NCBI GenBank assembly: GCA_963618015.1
Contig: CAVEQS010000037.1
Coordinates: 1 to 28,652, forward strand
DNA: 28,652 nucleotides
Direction: 5' to 3'
Origin: Apopatocola sp963618015
GTDB taxonomy: Bacteria; Bacillota; Clostridia; Oscillospirales; Oscillospiraceae
The notes beneath the pieces were generated by a model that was given only the letters and a program-made list of their open reading frames with translations, searched no databases and had not been told where the DNA came from. The translations under genes and the position numbers were made by a program. Below, one piece after another: positions 6,402 to 12,286 of the stretch; within the stretch, counting starts at the first letter, position 1, and the number at the start of each line of letters is the position of its first letter.

Positions 6402-6405
6402 GAAA

Positions 6406-6458
6406 ACCCCTCCGTCAGCCTTGCGGCTGACACCTCCCCTGTTAGGGGAGGCAAGGGG
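6406..6458. repeat. REP-like double-hairpin repeat, copy B (upstream of parA)
   Basis: GTCAGCC-ttgc-GGCTGAC (6414-6431) and CCTCCCC-tgtta-GGGGAGG (6433-6451) fill nearly all of the 71-bp gap between the basic protein gene and parA. The hairpins could attenuate or punctuate transcription into parAB. Confidence 0.8.
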
Positions 6459-6472
6459 TAGAGGAGGACATC

Positions 6473-7231
6473 ATGAGGACAATAGCAATCATCAACCTGA
6501 AAGGCGGCACGGCCAAGACGACCACGACCGTGAACCTTGCCGCCGAGCTGCGGCACCGCGGAAAGAGGGTGCTGTGCATCGACGCGGATCCGCAGCACAA
6601 TCTTACCGACTTTCTCGGCGCGACGGCCGACGGCACGACCATCACCGACCTTTTGGCCGGGCGCGTGTGCGAGGCGGACATTGCGGTGCAGCGGCTCGGC
6701 GCTGGGTTCGGCTGCGTGCCGAGCGATCTTTCCCTCTGCGAGATCGACATCGAGGCCATCCAGAAGGGCATTTCCCTGCGGACGGTGCGCGATCTCTGCG
6801 AGGCGCTGGCGGACGATTTCGACGTATGTCTCATCGACTGCCCGCCGAGCTTCACGGCGGCGAGCATCGCCGCTCTGGTGGCCGCGGATGAGGTGATCCT
6901 GCCGGTGACGGTGGACGCCTTCGCCATCGGCGGCGCGCAGGAGATCGTGCAGCAGGTGGAGAATCTTGCGACGGTCAACCCGGCGCTCCGCGTGCGCGGG
7001 GTGCTGATCACCATGTGGCAGCGCACGAGCGTGTGCATGCAGGGCGAGGACGCAGTGCGGCGGCTCGACCTACCGGTGCTCCGCACTGCCATCCGCCGCT
7101 CCTGCAAGGTGCAGGAGGCGACGTTCGCGCGGCAGCCGCTGCGGAAGTATGCGCCGCACAGCGCCGCCGCTTCGGACTACGAAGCGCTCTGCTGCGAGCT
7201 GCTCGCCGATTGGGGGGAGTGCCGTGGCTAA
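6473..7231 (+). CDS. parA: ParA-family partition ATPase
   Basis: This 252-residue protein has a deviant Walker A motif KGGTAKTTT (10-18), the DADPQHNLT box (37-45) and Walker B DFDVCLIDCPPS (115-126). It lacks an N-terminal helix-turn-helix, as in type Ib plasmid and chromosomal Soj/ParA proteins. These ATPases move ParB-bound DNA over the nucleoid to segregate low-copy replicons. The start is ATG at 6473 with GAGGAGG 7 bp upstream. The parB start codon is inside the last 8 bp. A partition ATPase in a siphovirus genome suggests a stage of plasmid-like maintenance. Confidence 0.93.
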   Translation: MRTIAIINLKGGTAKTTTTVNLAAELRHRGKRVLCIDADPQHNLTDFLGATADGTTITDLLAGRVCEADIAVQRLGAGFGCVPSDLSLCEIDIEAIQKGISLRTVRDLCEALADDFDVCLIDCPPSFTAASIAALVAADEVILPVTVDAFAIGGAQEIVQQVENLATVNPALRVRGVLITMWQRTSVCMQGEDAVRRLDLPVLRTAIRRSCKVQEATFARQPLRKYAPHSAAASDYEALCCELLADWGECRG

Positions 7232-8309
7232 GAAGTTCAACCTTGCCGCGCTCGTGCCGGAGATGGAGGCTGTGTCCAATTCGGACACGCCGCGGATCAC
7301 GATGATTCCCATCGATGAGCTGCGGCCGAACGACGGCAATTTCTACGACACCAACAGCTTTGAAGATCTCGCCGACAGCATCGATATGAACGGCCTGCTG
7401 GAACCGCTGTGCGTGTTCCGACGCTCACAGGGCACGGGCGCGTATGTGATCTTCTCCGGACACCGGCGCTTCAAGGCGCTGCAACTTTTGTATGCACGCG
7501 GCCGAATGCGCGGCCAGACGCGCTGGGCGGAGGTCCCCTGCATCGTTTATCCCGACCCGCACGACGCCAACCGCGAGATGGTGATGCTGATCCACGCGAA
7601 CAGCACGGGACGCATCCTCTCCAGCTGGGAGAAGGCCGAGCAGGCGCGGCGGCTCAAGGAGGCGCTCGTCGCCATGCGCGAGAGCGGCGCGGAGCTTCCC
7701 GGCCGGATCCGCGATCTCGTCGCGGAGGAAATGCAGATGAGCGCCAGCAAGCTCGCGAGGCTCGAGGCCATCGGAAACAATCTCACGGAGGTGCGCTTTG
7801 CAAAGGCGTGGCGCGAGGGCCGGCTGAATGAGTCCGTCGCCTACGAACTCTCCAAGCTGCCGAAGGAACGGCAGAAGGAGGCGTGGGATGAATACCTGCG
7901 CTGCGGCTACGGCAATCCCGCCAGCATGTCCATCAAGGAGGCCGCGGCGTTTTGCGACGGCAAGGACATTTTCGGCCACAGCGCCGCGCCGGGAATTGTG
8001 TCCAAATTGGACACATCCGGGGACGACGCCCTCTCCGTCAGCGGCGGGTCTGCTGCCACCTCTCCCGGAGGGAGAGGCGAGGGTGAGCGCGTGTCCAAAT
8101 TGGACACATGGCGGCGCTGCCTCGTCGATGAGCCGGAGGAGGGGCAGCTCGTGCTGCTGCTCGATCCCAGCTGTCCGGCCATGCCGAACATCGTCCGTTA
8201 TCGAGACGGACAGTTCCACGACGATATCGCCCATTACGGCGTTCAGGAGGTCAAGAGTTCCATGTTGTGGCTGCCGCTGCCGCCGTTCCCGTGGGAGGTC
8301 CAGCAATGA
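7224..8309 (+). CDS. parB: ParB-family partition protein, GTG start
   Basis: This 361-residue protein has a ParB/Spo0J N-terminal domain. It shows the ITMIPIDELRPN strand (about 25-36), a FSGHRRFKAL box (77-86) in place of the usual 'GERRxRA' CTP-binding box, and IHANSTGR (123-130) in place of 'ENxQR'. A helical DNA-binding region follows (residues 130-235). The GTG at 7224 lies in the parA stop region with GGGGGGAG just upstream. Three 17-bp palindromes and one REP-like repeat lie in the gene and encode linker residues 17-22, 259-264 and 290-295. It is expected to bind a centromere and work with ParA; those palindromes are the best candidate site. Confidence 0.9.
   Translation: MAKKFNLAALVPEMEAVSNSDTPRITMIPIDELRPNDGNFYDTNSFEDLADSIDMNGLLEPLCVFRRSQGTGAYVIFSGHRRFKALQLLYARGRMRGQTRWAEVPCIVYPDPHDANREMVMLIHANSTGRILSSWEKAEQARRLKEALVAMRESGAELPGRIRDLVAEEMQMSASKLARLEAIGNNLTEVRFAKAWREGRLNESVAYELSKLPKERQKEAWDEYLRCGYGNPASMSIKEAAAFCDGKDIFGHSAAPGIVSKLDTSGDDALSVSGGSAATSPGGRGEGERVSKLDTWRRCLVDEPEEGQLVLLLDPSCPAMPNIVRYRDGQFHDDIAHYGVQEVKSSMLWLPLPPFPWEVQQ
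7272..7288. repeat. Dispersed 17-bp palindrome, copy 1 (in parB)
   Basis: GTGTCCAATTCGGACAC, with one mismatch to the perfect repeat. Read in frame it gives V-S-N-S-D-T at residues 17-22 of ParB. Confidence 0.85.
7998..8014. repeat. Dispersed 17-bp palindrome, copy 2 (in parB)
   Basis: A perfect GTGTCCAA-A-TTGGACAC, extended by one base pair on each side (T/A). Read in frame it gives V-S-K-L-D-T (ParB residues 259-264). It lies just left of REP-like copy C. Confidence 0.9.
8029..8087. repeat. REP-like repeat, copy C (in parB)
   Basis: A diverged relative of copies A and B: CCCTCTCCGTCAGC, then a hairpin CCTCTCC/GGAGAGG (8059-8077) and GAGGGTGAG. It is flanked by identical palindromes at 7998 and 8091 and encodes a Gly/Ser-rich ParB linker. 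Confidence 0.65.
8091..8107. repeat. Dispersed 17-bp palindrome, copy 3 (in parB)
   Basis: A perfect GTGTCCAA-A-TTGGACAC, identical to copy 2, 93 bp away in direct orientation. It encodes V-S-K-L-D-T at ParB residues 290-295. Confidence 0.9.
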
Positions 8310-8692
8310 AGAAACGAATCCTGTCGTTATTGCTTGCTCTCCTGCTTTGTCTCACACTATGCGGGTGCGATCCGAAGCTCGAAGAGGGCGAGGTCTGCGA
8401 CAAGCAGTTCATACCGGCGCATACAGACCATTTGCTTATTCCGTATGTGTATTATAACGCCGCAAGTAAGTCGAGCTACACCATCCTCCTTCCCGTTGCC
8501 CGGCATTATCCGGATCAGTACAAAATCTGCATCAAGGCGATGCAGGAAGACGATTGGATCACGGAGACCTTTTATGTTCCGCAAGACATTTACGACACGG
8601 TCGAGATCGGAGACTATTTCCATTACGACGACGGCCGCGACAGGACGCAGCCGGTATATTATGACGAAAAGGGCGCACGGGATGAGCAGTAA
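8306..8692 (+). CDS. Prophage lipoprotein
   Basis: This 128-residue protein begins with a lipoprotein signal: Lys-Lys-Arg, a hydrophobic core (ILSLLLALLLCLTL) and the lipobox LCGC with Cys at about residue 23. It is predicted to be lipid-anchored outside the membrane. The ATG at 8306 overlaps the parB stop (ATGA), so it is translated with parAB. The mature part (HLLIPYVYYNAASKSSYTILLP, then GDYFHYDDGRD) matches no family I recognise. Lipoproteins expressed from lysogens often block superinfection or alter the cell surface; that role is a guess here. Confidence 0.8.
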   Translation: MKKRILSLLLALLLCLTLCGCDPKLEEGEVCDKQFIPAHTDHLLIPYVYYNAASKSSYTILLPVARHYPDQYKICIKAMQEDDWITETFYVPQDIYDTVEIGDYFHYDDGRDRTQPVYYDEKGARDEQ

Positions 8693-8936
8693 ATCGAAGC
8701 GTAACACGCGCCGCCAGAGCGCGACGCAGCTCGGCAACCGGCATCTGCTCGTTTTTCTCTGGGCGATGTGCACGGTGCTGCATCCGACACCGGTGCAGCT
8801 CAAGGCCGTGCAGGCCGAGATCCACAGCGTGCTGGACAGTCTGCGCGCCGGGCGGCTGCGCGAGAGCGACATCGTGGACGCTCTCGCCCATGAAGAAAAC
8901 ATCCTGACCGACTGGGCTCGGCGGGATAGAACATGA
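8682..8936 (+). CDS. Hypothetical protein (84 residues)
   Basis: The ATG at 8682 lies 11 bp inside the end of the lipoprotein gene. The protein has a basic N-terminus (SKSKRNTRRQSATQL), a short hydrophobic stretch (HLLVFLWAMCTVL) and an amphipathic helical C-terminus (QLKAVQAEIHSVLDSLRAGRL). No family is recognised. It may be a small DNA-associated or membrane-associated accessory protein of the parAB operon. Confidence 0.6.
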   Translation: MSSKSKRNTRRQSATQLGNRHLLVFLWAMCTVLHPTPVQLKAVQAEIHSVLDSLRAGRLRESDIVDALAHEENILTDWARRDRT

Positions 8937-8955
8937 ATATCAGGAGGACAAAACC

Positions 8956-9255
8956 ATGAAAGAAACCAACATCGGAAAATACGTGATCGTCCGCGCCGAC
9001 TGCTCCGGCGTTTTCGCTGGCACCATCACCGCCCGTGAGGGACAGGAAGTCCAGCTCACCGACTGCCGCCGTCTATGGTACTGGGACGGCGCGGCAAGCC
9101 TCTCCCAGCTTGCTATTGACGGTACAAGCAAGCCGGGCGAATGCAAGTTCCCCGCGCCGGTGGCGGAAATCACGATCCTCGACGCTATCGAAATCATCCC
9201 CTGCACAGAGAAAGCCGAAGCGAGCATCAAGGCGGTGCGCGAATGGAAGTGCTGA
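8956..9255 (+). CDS. DUF6948-like phage protein
   Basis: This 99-residue protein has a pattern I associate with the DUF6948 family of Firmicutes phages: a start MKETNIGKYVIVR, then GVFAGTI, the RRLWYWDGAASLSQLA core, and CKFPAPV...AIEIIPCTEKA. It is probably a small beta-rich protein of unknown function. AGGAGG lies 8 bp before the ATG at 8956. It is usually adjacent to the glycine-rich repeat protein gene, which here overlaps it by 13 bp. Confidence 0.8.
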   Translation: MKETNIGKYVIVRADCSGVFAGTITAREGQEVQLTDCRRLWYWDGAASLSQLAIDGTSKPGECKFPAPVAEITILDAIEIIPCTEKAEASIKAVREWKC

Positions 9256-9911
9256 CGCGGGAGGCGTTCCTCCATACGGATTTTGACGGCTCCGGCTCCG
9301 GCGACGGCTCCGGCGACGGCTCCGGCGACGGCTCCGGCGACGGCTCCGGCTACGGCTCCGGCTCCGGCTCCGGCTACGGCTCCGGCTCCGGCTCCGGCGA
9401 CGGCTCCGGCTCCGGCTACGGCTCGGGTTACTGGTTTAAATCTTTAAACGGCCAACCGGTCGATATGGTCGACGGTTTGCCAACAATCCTCTCGCACATC
9501 ATCGGGAACGCGGCCAAGGGCTTTATCGTTCGTCCCGATCTCTCGCTCGCGCTGACGTTTGTGTGCAAGCAGGGCAACACATTCGCCCACGGCGAGACGC
9601 TGCACAAGGCGCGGGAAGCGCTGCTCGAAAAGCTGTTCGACGATATGCCGACGGAAGAGCGCATCGAGGCATTCTGCGCCGAGTTCAAGCCCGGCGTCAA
9701 GCGTCCGGCCATGGACTTTTTCTCGTGGCACCACCGGCTGACCGGAAGCTGCGAGCAGGGGCGGCGAGAGTTCGCCCGGCAGCATGACGTTGACATCGAT
9801 AGCGATGAGTTGACACCCGAAGAGTTCTTCGCGTTAACCCGCGATTCTTACGGCGGCAGCATCATCCGCCAGACGGAGGAGGTGTTCAAAGCTAATGCCG
9901 AAAGCCATTGA
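9243..9911 (+). CDS. Gly-Ser-Asp repeat protein with a conserved C-terminal domain
   Basis: This 222-residue protein begins with MEVLTREAFLHTDFDG. About 48 residues of almost pure Gly, Ser, Asp and Tyr in dipeptide repeats (GSGDGSGDG...GSGYG) follow. A folded domain comes next, with the conserved pieces LNGQPVDMVDGLPTI, KGFIVRPDLSLALTFV, NTFAHGETL and FSWHHRLTGSCEQGRREF. The ATG at 9243 overlaps the previous gene; the longer frame from 9141 is not initiated plausibly. The family is common in gut Firmicutes phages and has no known function. The DNA repeat should vary in length by slippage. Confidence 0.8.
   Translation: MEVLTREAFLHTDFDGSGSGDGSGDGSGDGSGDGSGYGSGSGSGYGSGSGSGDGSGSGYGSGYWFKSLNGQPVDMVDGLPTILSHIIGNAAKGFIVRPDLSLALTFVCKQGNTFAHGETLHKAREALLEKLFDDMPTEERIEAFCAEFKPGVKRPAMDFFSWHHRLTGSCEQGRREFARQHDVDIDSDELTPEEFFALTRDSYGGSIIRQTEEVFKANAESH
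9286..9425 (+). repeat. Hexanucleotide tandem repeat (GGCTCC/GGCGAC/GGCTAC)
   Basis: About 23 units of a 6-bp pattern encode Gly-Ser, Gly-Asp or Gly-Tyr. Unit number can change without breaking the frame because the repeat is a multiple of three. Confidence 0.95.
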
Positions 9912-10119
9912 AGACTTTATCGACGGCGAGACCTTTCGACGAATTAAAGCCCTGTCTCTGCCGGAGATGAACCGCTATCTTTATTCCCTCTACGCGGCCG
10001 GCTACGCCGCCGGGCTTGACGACGCCGGAGGCGAGAAGCTGCGCGAGGTGATCGCCCAGCTCTCGGCTAAGCTCGAAACGATACTCAACGAAAACCGAAA
10101 AGAGAAGGACGCGCTGTGA
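9895..10119 (+). CDS. Hypothetical helical protein (74 residues)
   Basis: The ATG at 9895 lies inside the end of the repeat protein gene (17-bp overlap). The sequence is predicted helical (DFIDGETFRRIKALSLPEMNRYLYSLYAAGYAAGL) with a charged C-terminus (LNENRKEKDAL). No family is recognised. The stop codon lies in the loop of the terminator, so it closes the early operon. Confidence 0.65.
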   Translation: MPKAIEDFIDGETFRRIKALSLPEMNRYLYSLYAAGYAAGLDDAGGEKLREVIAQLSAKLETILNENRKEKDAL

Positions 10120-10130
10120 GCGCGTCCTTT
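10105..10130 (+). terminator. Terminator of the early/partition operon
   Basis: AAGGACGCGC (10105-10114) and GCGCGTCCTT (10120-10129) form a 10-bp stem with a 5-base loop holding the last gene's stop codon, followed by a short T run. The core GGACGCGC...GCGCGTCC is repeated at 10883-10903. Confidence 0.8.
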
Positions 10131-10250
10131 CCATACTTGGGGCGGCGAGCTGCGCGTCGGGAATTTCTGTCATGCCGTTTCGCTTGCGGCAGACTTCCTC
10201 TTGCCCGACAGAAGGCCGTGCAACTCGGCCTCGCCCTCTCCCATCTATGA

Positions 10251-10277
10251 GAAAAGCCGGAGCTTACTGCTCCGGCT
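10251..10277 (-). terminator. Terminator of the reverse cassette
   Basis: AGCCGGAGC/GCTCCGGCT is a 9-bp perfect stem (10255-10263 with 10269-10277), followed on the minus strand by TTTTC. It overlaps the stop codon of the DNA-binding gene at 10264. Confidence 0.8.
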
Positions 10278-10479
10278 CTCCCGCGCACCTTTTCCGCCAG
10301 TCCTTATATTTGCCGCTTTTGACACGTGCGTCCGGCGGCGGCTGGGTGTCGCTGTCAATCGCCCAGCGTCCGCCGATACGGACGGCTTCGAGGCGGCCCT
10401 CGGCGATCAGACGCCGGGCGTTGCGGGCGTCTTTTCCGTAGCGCTCCGCCCACTGTGCTACGCTCAACAGCTCACCCAC
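10264..10479 (-). CDS. Small DNA-binding (excisionase-like) protein of the reverse cassette
   Basis: This 71-residue protein contains a helix-turn-helix of the excisionase/MerR-like kind (LLSVAQWAERYGKDARNARRLIAEGRLEAVRIGGRWAI). The 'RIGGRWAI' wing is typical of these proteins and a basic tail follows. I chose the GTG at 10479, with GGAGGC about 10 bp upstream, over the upstream TTG, because the GTG overlaps the stop of the 33-residue gene (GTGGGTGA) as a coupled start would. It may regulate the cassette or act in DNA mobility. Confidence 0.65.
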   Translation of the reverse strand: MGELLSVAQWAERYGKDARNARRLIAEGRLEAVRIGGRWAIDSDTQPPPDARVKSGKYKDWRKRCAGEPEQ

Positions 10480-10573
10480 GGCGCGAGCGCCTCCACGCGA
10501 TGAGCGCGAGAATCCCTTTGACAAGACCCGCGCAGATCAGAAAGATCCCGAGAAACGTTAAAACGCTTTTCAT
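10472..10573 (-). CDS. Small membrane protein (33 residues)
   Basis: The ATG at 10573 is preceded by AAAGGAG at good spacing. The peptide is a single hydrophobic helix (SVLTFLGIFLICAGLVKGILALIAW) with a very basic end (RRSRRG), the classic shape of a one-pass membrane micropeptide. Its stop overlaps the next gene's GTG. It could be a membrane-active immunity or exclusion peptide; there is no direct evidence for a role. Confidence 0.6.
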   Translation of the reverse strand: MKSVLTFLGIFLICAGLVKGILALIAWRRSRRG

Positions 10574-10627
10574 TTTTCAAACTCCTTTCGACTTGACTTT
10601 TCCGCATGCCTCTGTTAGTTTGAGAAG

Positions 10628-10652
10628 GGGGAGGCGATGTTCTCGCCTCCCC
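10628..10652 (-). terminator. Strong hairpin between the two micropeptide genes
   Basis: GGGGAGGCGA and TCGCCTCCCC (10628-10637 and 10643-10652) form a 10-bp perfect stem six bases downstream of the 41-residue gene. On the minus strand no T run follows, so it may attenuate or stabilise RNA rather than terminate. Confidence 0.45.
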
Positions 10653-10657
10653 GGCGG

Positions 10658-10783
10658 TCACTCTGTGATCTTCGCGAGGATCAAGAGGATCGTCCCGGTG
10701 ATTAAGTCCGCCAGCATCCCGATCAGGATCGTCAGCCAGTCGATTTGTCTGGCGGGCTTCTTCGGCCTCTCGTGTTTACCCAT
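10658..10783 (-). CDS. Small membrane protein (41 residues, MGKHERP family)
   Basis: GAGGAGGTGA precedes the ATG at 10783. The peptide starts with a basic cytoplasmic segment (MGKHERPKKPARQ) followed by a hydrophobic helix (LTILIGMLADLITGTILLIL) and a short charged end. I associate such MGKH...KKP membrane peptides with mobile elements of gut Firmicutes. It is the first gene of the reverse cassette and has its own near-consensus promoter. Confidence 0.7.
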   Translation of the reverse strand: MGKHERPKKPARQIDWLTILIGMLADLITGTILLILAKITE

Positions 10784-10807
10784 TGCATCACCTCCTCTGT
10801 GATTGTT

Positions 10808-10836
10808 ATATTACGCCAAAAAAGGGTAAATGTCAA
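10808..10836 (-). promoter_or_regulatory. Promoter of the reverse cassette
   Basis: On the minus strand TTGACA (10831-10836), a 17-bp spacer and TAATAT (10808-10813) lie 25 bp upstream of the 41-residue gene. This near-consensus promoter does not overlap the operators seen elsewhere, so it may be active in the lysogen. Confidence 0.75.
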
Positions 10837-10882
10837 TAGTTTTTCTTGATTTTTCAAGGTTTTTCGATAATTCAAAAGTGTT

Positions 10883-10908
10883 GGACGCGCTGCGGGCGCG
10901 TCCTTTTT
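10883..10908 (+). terminator. Terminator upstream of the HUH protein gene
   Basis: GGACGCGC (10883-10890) and GCGCGTCC (10896-10903) form an 8-bp stem followed by five T residues. It is almost the same hairpin as at 10105-10130. Confidence 0.8.
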
Positions 10909-10930
10909 GCGTTTGAAAGAGGGTGACGAC

Positions 10931-11737
10931 ATTCCGAAAACACAACGATTGACGCAGGTCCGCGCCGGGCGGATGGTGCGCGCCGTGCTGTACACCCAGC
11001 CCATGGCCGCCGATGAGCCGACGCAGCGCGCGGCAAAGAGCCGCGTATCCAGCGCCGCCCGGACGAAGCTCAACCAGCGCGCCATGTGGCAGAAGTGCGA
11101 GGCGATCATGGCCGCAAACTTTGACCGGCACGATCTCTGGGTGACCTTCACCTATCGCGACGCGGATCTCCCGCACAGCCGCGAGCAGGCCGTGCGCTGC
11201 CTCGCCTGGTTCATCGACGAGCTGCGCCGCGTCCGCCGCGAGGACGGCGAGGAGGTGCGATACCTCAAAAATGTCGAGCACCTCACCGATGAGGGCAAGC
11301 CCGGACGCTGGCATCATCACATGGTGCTCAATTCGACCGGCGATGATGTCGAGACGATCCGGGCGCTCTGGGCGCGCTTCGGCGACAACGTGGAGATCGT
11401 GGGGCTGCTGGACGGCACGGACTACGAGGCCCGCGCGCGTTATCTCTGCAAGGAACGCCAACCGGCGGGCAAGCAGGGCTTTGTGCCGAGCCGCGGGCTC
11501 AAACGGCCCGAGCGCACGAGCGAGCTTGTCGATGATGCTCTCACGCTCTCCGCGCCGCCGGGTGCGATCGTGCTTGACTCTGAGCAGAAGGATAATGCAT
11601 GGGGGCGGTATTGTTATATTAAGTATCTGCTGCCCTACAAACCGCCGCGGCGAAAGCCGAAACGACCGCCCAAAATCAAACAAGGCCGTATCTTTTCAGA
11701 CTTGGGGCATTGTATATCTTTAGACAGGAGGGAATAA
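10931..11737 (+). CDS. HUH-type (rolling-circle Rep-like) replication protein, probable ATT start
   Basis: This protein of about 268 residues has the hallmarks of a rolling-circle Rep of the ORF2/G2P type. They are a VTFTYRD strand (71-77), WHHHMVL (127-133) as the metal-binding HUH motif, and ARYLCKE (169-175) with the likely catalytic Tyr and Lys. Related proteins in gut Firmicutes phages begin M-P-K-T-x-R-L-T. Here the matching codon is ATT at 10931 with GAGGG 7 bp upstream, while the in-frame TTGs at 10907 and 10913 lie in or beside the terminator. The protein would nick DNA, in an origin or during packaging-related replication. Its role beside a DnaB system is unclear. Confidence 0.82.
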   Translation: MPKTQRLTQVRAGRMVRAVLYTQPMAADEPTQRAAKSRVSSAARTKLNQRAMWQKCEAIMAANFDRHDLWVTFTYRDADLPHSREQAVRCLAWFIDELRRVRREDGEEVRYLKNVEHLTDEGKPGRWHHHMVLNSTGDDVETIRALWARFGDNVEIVGLLDGTDYEARARYLCKERQPAGKQGFVPSRGLKRPERTSELVDDALTLSAPPGAIVLDSEQKDNAWGRYCYIKYLLPYKPPRRKPKRPPKIKQGRIFSDLGHCISLDRRE

Positions 11738-11740
11738 AAA

Positions 11741-11947
11741 GTGCTTGAAAATGCTGGACAAAACACCGTGCATCGTGATATACTGCGTGTAGCAGGAGAT
11801 CGGTTAGTGTGTCCGATCTGCGGCAGGCCGACGCAGCAGCGTGTGCTGCCGACGACGCGGCTGACCGCGTTCCCGCTGTTTTGCAAACATTGCCGCCTGA
11901 CAACGGTGGCCGAATATGCGCCCGAGCCTTTGAGCCAGAGCCATTGA
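11741..11947 (+). CDS. Cysteine-rich KTR-type zinc-ribbon protein, GTG start
   Basis: This 68-residue protein has a zinc ribbon: CPICG, then FPLFCKHCR about 20 residues later, with the conserved T-x-x-x-x-FPL spacing of the cysteine-rich KTR family. The GTG at 11741 is supported by AGGAGGG 7 bp upstream. The last codons fall in the first arm of the following terminator. KTR proteins often sit next to phage or conjugative genes and have no known function; they probably bind nucleic acid. Confidence 0.78.
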   Translation: MLENAGQNTVHRDILRVAGDRLVCPICGRPTQQRVLPTTRLTAFPLFCKHCRLTTVAEYAPEPLSQSH

Positions 11948-11986
11948 TTCCCGACATGTGTCGGTGATCGTGGCTCTGGCTTTTTT
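11934..11986 (+). terminator. Nested double-hairpin terminator 1
   Basis: The outer stem GCCAGAGCCA/TGGCTCTGGC (11934-11943, 11971-11980) encloses an inner CCGAC/GTCGG hairpin (11951-11964). Six T residues follow. The layout is the same as the one at 12847-12896. Confidence 0.85.
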
Positions 11987-11998
11987 GCATTTCTGCCC

Positions 11999-12286
11999 AT
12001 GTTTGACTACTCGAGAGCCAATAAGCGCTGGCGGCATCTGCGCCAGCAGGCGCTGCGGCGCGACGGCTTCCGCTGCCAGGACGCCGCACGGTACGGCCGC
12101 ACGGTCGAGGCCGTGACGGTACATCACATCTGGCCTGCGGAGGATTACCCCGAATACGCTTATTGCCTCTGGAATCTCGTGAGCCTCTCCGCCGCGGCAC
12201 ACGACAGTATGCACGACCGCGCCACGCGGCGCTTGACGCCGAAAGGCGAGGCGCTGCGCCGGAAAACGATCCCCCCCTCCCTTTGA
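11999..12286 (+). CDS. Phage HNH endonuclease
   Basis: This 95-residue protein has the HNH signature: HH at residues 42-43 (VTVHHIWP), N59 (LWNLVSL) and His residues around 68-72 (AHDSMHDR). HNH proteins next to terminase are required with the terminase for cos-site cleavage in several HK97-type phages. Most relatives have a Cys pair (CxxC) near residue 26; here only one Cys (FRCQDAAR) remains. The ATG at 11999 follows the terminator by 12 bp and has no clear ribosome binding site, so expression may depend on coupling or on a promoter not recognised here. Confidence 0.85.
   Translation: MFDYSRANKRWRHLRQQALRRDGFRCQDAARYGRTVEAVTVHHIWPAEDYPEYAYCLWNLVSLSAAAHDSMHDRATRRLTPKGEALRRKTIPPSL

Noticed and set aside
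7425..8306. Leftward reading frame (293 residues) opposite parB
   Set aside because: It is antisense to parB, and its Val-Gln-Phe-Gly-His-like pieces are just the palindromes read in another frame.
9286..9425. CRISPR array
   Set aside because: The units are six bases with no unique spacers and encode a Gly-Ser-Asp protein segment.
10130..10250. Possible gene between the two terminators
   Set aside because: Only a 24-codon leftward frame without a proper ribosome binding site was found; a GGCCG/CGGCC hairpin is present but nothing else I can support.
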